43,918 nucleotides of DNA from Alphaproteobacteria bacterium (GTDB lineage: Bacteria > Pseudomonadota > Alphaproteobacteria > Rhodobacterales > Rhodobacteraceae): assembly GCA_030431935.1 (NCBI GenBank), contig JAUIIC010000004.1, positions 1-43,918 of the forward strand, written 5' to 3'. The notes below the pieces were generated by a model. It saw only the letters and a program-made list of their open reading frames with translations, made no database searches and was not told the origin of the DNA. Shown one piece after another: positions 41,946 to 43,918 of this stretch. A program made the position numbers and the translations under genes. Each line of letters starts with the position of its first letter. Within the stretch, counting starts at the first letter, position 1.

Positions 41946-42146
41946 GCATGGCAGGTCTCCTGGCTTGCGGGTCAAGGCCCCCATCCGCCTTCCCGGGCAT
42001 TGGGCCCAGTGGCATCTGGTGGGGGCTCTCCGCATACAGTCGCGGGGGCGGCTTCAGCATCGGGCTTCCGGGATGGATCAGCCCCTACTGCATTCCCTTT
42101 TGATCCCCAGGGCACTTCGCGCCCGGCGGGGAACCATGCACCGCCA
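41946..42146 (-). promoter_or_regulatory. Cobalamin riboswitch
   Basis: Read on the minus strand, the leader starts with GGTGCATGGTTCC (42142-42130), contains the conserved core GCCCCCGCGACTGTA-type stretch (about 42050-42035), and ends with the B12 box AAGCCAGGAGACCTGCC (41966-41950). These are the diagnostic blocks in the right order and spacing. The aptamer ends about 130 nt before the hupE start; that segment (41820-41945) is the expression platform, GC-rich with several possible hairpins, no clear T-run, and no gene. High adenosylcobalamin should lower expression of hupE-cobW-GNAT-cobN. Confidence 0.95.
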
Positions 42147-42348
42147 GTTAGCACGCAGGAGCGTTCCGCGGTCAAGTCGGATTCCGACCTTCGATCATCC
42201 GCAAGCGGTGTCCCCCTTGTCCGGGCATTTCCCATATCTTGTGGAAAACTCCCGCATATACGCCATATCCAGCCGCATCCGATTGACTCTGAGGCGCACG
42301 GGCCGGAGACTGCCACGCCAGGACCGAGTCAACCGGAGCAGAGTCGCG
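42147..42348. other. Divergent promoter region of the riboswitch operon and smc
   Basis: About 200 bp without a gene. It must hold the promoter of the riboswitch transcript (minus) and of smc (plus). A short inverted repeat GTCGG-ATT-CCGAC occurs at 42176-42188. Local AT-rich stretches (CATATC, CATATA) are present, but no pair of hexamers with good spacing stands out. Confidence 0.4.
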
Positions 42349-43918
42349 GTGCGCTTTCAGCGTCTACGCCTCAATGGATTCAAGAGCTTCGTGGACCCGA
42401 CCGATCTTGTGATCGGGGACGGGCTTACGGGGGTCGTCGGTCCGAACGGCTGCGGCAAGTCCAACCTTCTTGAAGCCCTGCGCTGGGTGATGGGCGAAAA
42501 CCGGCCCACCGCCATGCGCGGCGACGGGATGGAGGACGTGATCTTCGCCGGTGCCGCGTCGCGACCGGCACGCAACTTCGCCGAGGTCGCGCTTATCATC
42601 GACAATTCGGAACGGCTCGCGCCCGCCAGCTTCAACGATTCCGACGGGCTGGAGATCGTGCGGCGGATCACCCGCGACGCGGGGTCGGCCTACAAGGTCA
42701 ACGCCAAGGACGTGCGCGCGCGCGACGTGCAGATGCTGTTCGCCGATGCCTCGACCGGGGCGCACAGCCCGGCGCTTGTGCGGCAGGGGCAGATTTCCGA
42801 GCTTATCAACGCGCGGCCCAAGTCGCGGCGGCGTATCCTGGAGGAAGCCGCCGGCATTTCCGGCCTGTACCAGCGGCGGCACGAGGCCGAGCTGAAGCTG
42901 CGGGGGGCCGAAAGCAACCTTCTGCGCGTCGACGACACGATCGAGGCGATGGCCGCCCAGCTGGCGCAGCTTGCCCGGCAGGCGCGGCAGGCGGAACGCT
43001 ATCGCGCCATCGGCAAGGAGTTGCGGCACGCCGAGGGGCTGCTTCTGTACCGGCGCTGGGCCGAGGCCGACGCGGCCCGCACCGCCGCCGAAGCGGCGCT
43101 GCGCGAGGCCCTGCGCGCCGCGTCAGAGGCCGAACGGCTGGCCCGCATGGCCGCCGACAGCCGCGCCCATCGCGAAGAGGCGCTGCCGCCCCTGCGCGAA
43201 GAGGCCGCGATCGCCGGGGCCGTGCTGCAACGGCTGGAGGTACAGCGCGCCGGGCTGGACGACGAGGCGCGGCGCGCCGAGGAGGCCCTGCGCGCGCTTC
43301 TGGCGCGGATCGGTCAGCTGACCCATGACCGCGACCGCGAAGAGGCGCTGGACCGGGATGCGGGCGAGACCATCGCCCGGCTGGAGGAAGAGGCCGCGCG
43401 CCTGACCGCCGAGGACGAGGGGCACGAGGCGGCGCTGGATGCCGCCGGCACGGCGGCGCGGGACAGCGCCAAGGCGCTGCAGGGGCGCGAGGAGGCGCTG
43501 AGCGAGAAGACAGAGGATGTCGCGCGGTTGTCGGCGCGGCACCAGTCCGCCGAGCGCCTAGTGCGCGACCTGACCCGCACGGCCGAATCCTCCGAGGCCG
43601 AGGCGGCCCGCGCCACCCGCGCGATGGAAGACGCCGAGGCCGCCCTGGCCACCGCGGAACGCGCCTTCGCCGGGGCCGGGGACGAACTGTCGATGGCCGC
43701 CGAGGCCGCCGAAGCCGCCGAAGCCGCGCTTGTGGCCGCCGACGAGGCGCGCGCCGCCGCGCAGGCGCAGGAGGCAGAGGCGCGCGCCGCACGGTCCGCC
43801 GCCGAGGGCGAGGCGAACGCCCTGCGGGCCGAGGTCGCGGCGCTGGCCAAGCTGGTGCAGCGCGACACCGGCGAGGATGGGCAGGTGATCGACCTTCTGC
43901 GCGTCGCGCCCGGTTTCG
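42349..43918 (+). CDS. smc: Chromosome segregation SMC protein, 5' part
   Basis: The N-terminal 523 residues of SMC; the gene runs off the right edge. The ATPase head begins VRFQRLRLNGFKSFVDPTDL with Walker A GPNGCGKSN near residue 32, then WVMGENRPTAMRGDGMEDVI and the Q-loop FADASTGAHSPALVRQGQIS. From about residue 170 it becomes a continuous Ala/Glu/Arg-rich coiled coil. SMC with ScpAB condenses and segregates chromosomes. The GTG at 42349 matches the family start; GGAG lies 11 nt upstream. No frameshift is seen in the visible part. Confidence 0.95.
   Translation, partial: MRFQRLRLNGFKSFVDPTDLVIGDGLTGVVGPNGCGKSNLLEALRWVMGENRPTAMRGDGMEDVIFAGAASRPARNFAEVALIIDNSERLAPASFNDSDGLEIVRRITRDAGSAYKVNAKDVRARDVQMLFADASTGAHSPALVRQGQISELINARPKSRRRILEEAAGISGLYQRRHEAELKLRGAESNLLRVDDTIEAMAAQLAQLARQARQAERYRAIGKELRHAEGLLLYRRWAEADAARTAAEAALREALRAASEAERLARMAADSRAHREEALPPLREEAAIAGAVLQRLEVQRAGLDDEARRAEEALRALLARIGQLTHDRDREEALDRDAGETIARLEEEAARLTAEDEGHEAALDAAGTAARDSAKALQGREEALSEKTEDVARLSARHQSAERLVRDLTRTAESSEAEAARATRAMEDAEAALATAERAFAGAGDELSMAAEAAEAAEAALVAADEARAAAQAQEAEARAARSAAEGEANALRAEVAALAKLVQRDTGEDGQVIDLLRVAPGF

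Noticed and set aside
41049-42473. A plus-strand open frame across hupE, the riboswitch and the smc start
   Set aside because: It crosses a structured RNA leader and overlaps real genes in other frames; no protein features.

Overview
The window is a high-GC, gene-dense piece of an alphaproteobacterial chromosome. Gene content and order point to the Rhodobacterales (Roseobacter/Paracoccaceae group): CobNST-type aerobic B12 synthesis with a HupE-type metal permease under a cobalamin riboswitch, a separate mnmD beside a divergent FAD oxidoreductase, smpB and dapA flanking a small ion channel, a TTGAT-N4-GTCAA FNR-type box, and a dispersed 33-nt repeat that I associate with this group from memory. 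The genus cannot be read from the sequence alone. No tRNA, rRNA, CRISPR array, insertion sequence, phage or integrase gene was seen. Most of the window looks like vertically inherited core genome.

Layout. 1-255: array of four abutting palindromes. 256-1161: LysR regulator. 1294-4287 (minus): four genes coupled by 4-nt overlaps (CinA-like domain protein, GNAT, AhpD-like, OmpA-like). 4377-8984: sfsA, a secreted unknown, map, rsmD, a ferredoxin-reductase-type flavoprotein and a peroxiredoxin. 9003-11756 (minus): ridA, glycerophosphodiesterase, DUF482-type acyltransferase, phhB. 12011-13367: mlaA-mlaC. 13379-15607: class A penicillin-binding protein. 15877-17585: glnK-amtB ending in a strong terminator. 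17881-20888 (minus): mercaptopyruvate sulfurtransferase, GNAT, aromatic/aspartate aminotransferase, rhodanese, a plausible cysteine-sulfur unit. 20982-23241: small membrane protein, smpB, ion channel, dapA. 23367-25307: soluble lytic transglycosylase. 25304-27942: EamA transporter, mnmD and a divergent MnmC-like oxidoreductase. 27950-31861: MaoC-type hydratase, FMN reductase, TPP enzyme, TrhA/hemolysin III. 31875-33730 (minus): secreted transglutaminase-like protease, unknown, cobO. 33939-35706: FNR-box intergenic region between a polytopic membrane protein and a small lipoprotein. 35824-42146 (minus): cobN, GNAT, cobW and hupE behind a B12 riboswitch. 42349-end: 5' part of smc.

The best system-level signals are these. 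(1) The B12 riboswitch operon carries a GNAT gene of unknown role between cobW and cobN. (2) The promoter of the unknown membrane protein at 33939-35153 has an FNR-type box, a -10 hexamer and an inverted repeat whose spacing fits a class II FNR promoter exactly. (3) Concatenated palindromes at 20-111, 4307-4351 and perhaps 35722-35785 keep their outline while the arm sequences change in a compensated way, which suggests selection on structure. (4) A 33-nt dispersed repeat occurs once between genes and once in frame inside cobN. (5) An 11-bp, four-copy tandem repeat runs straight into the start codon of the TrhA gene.
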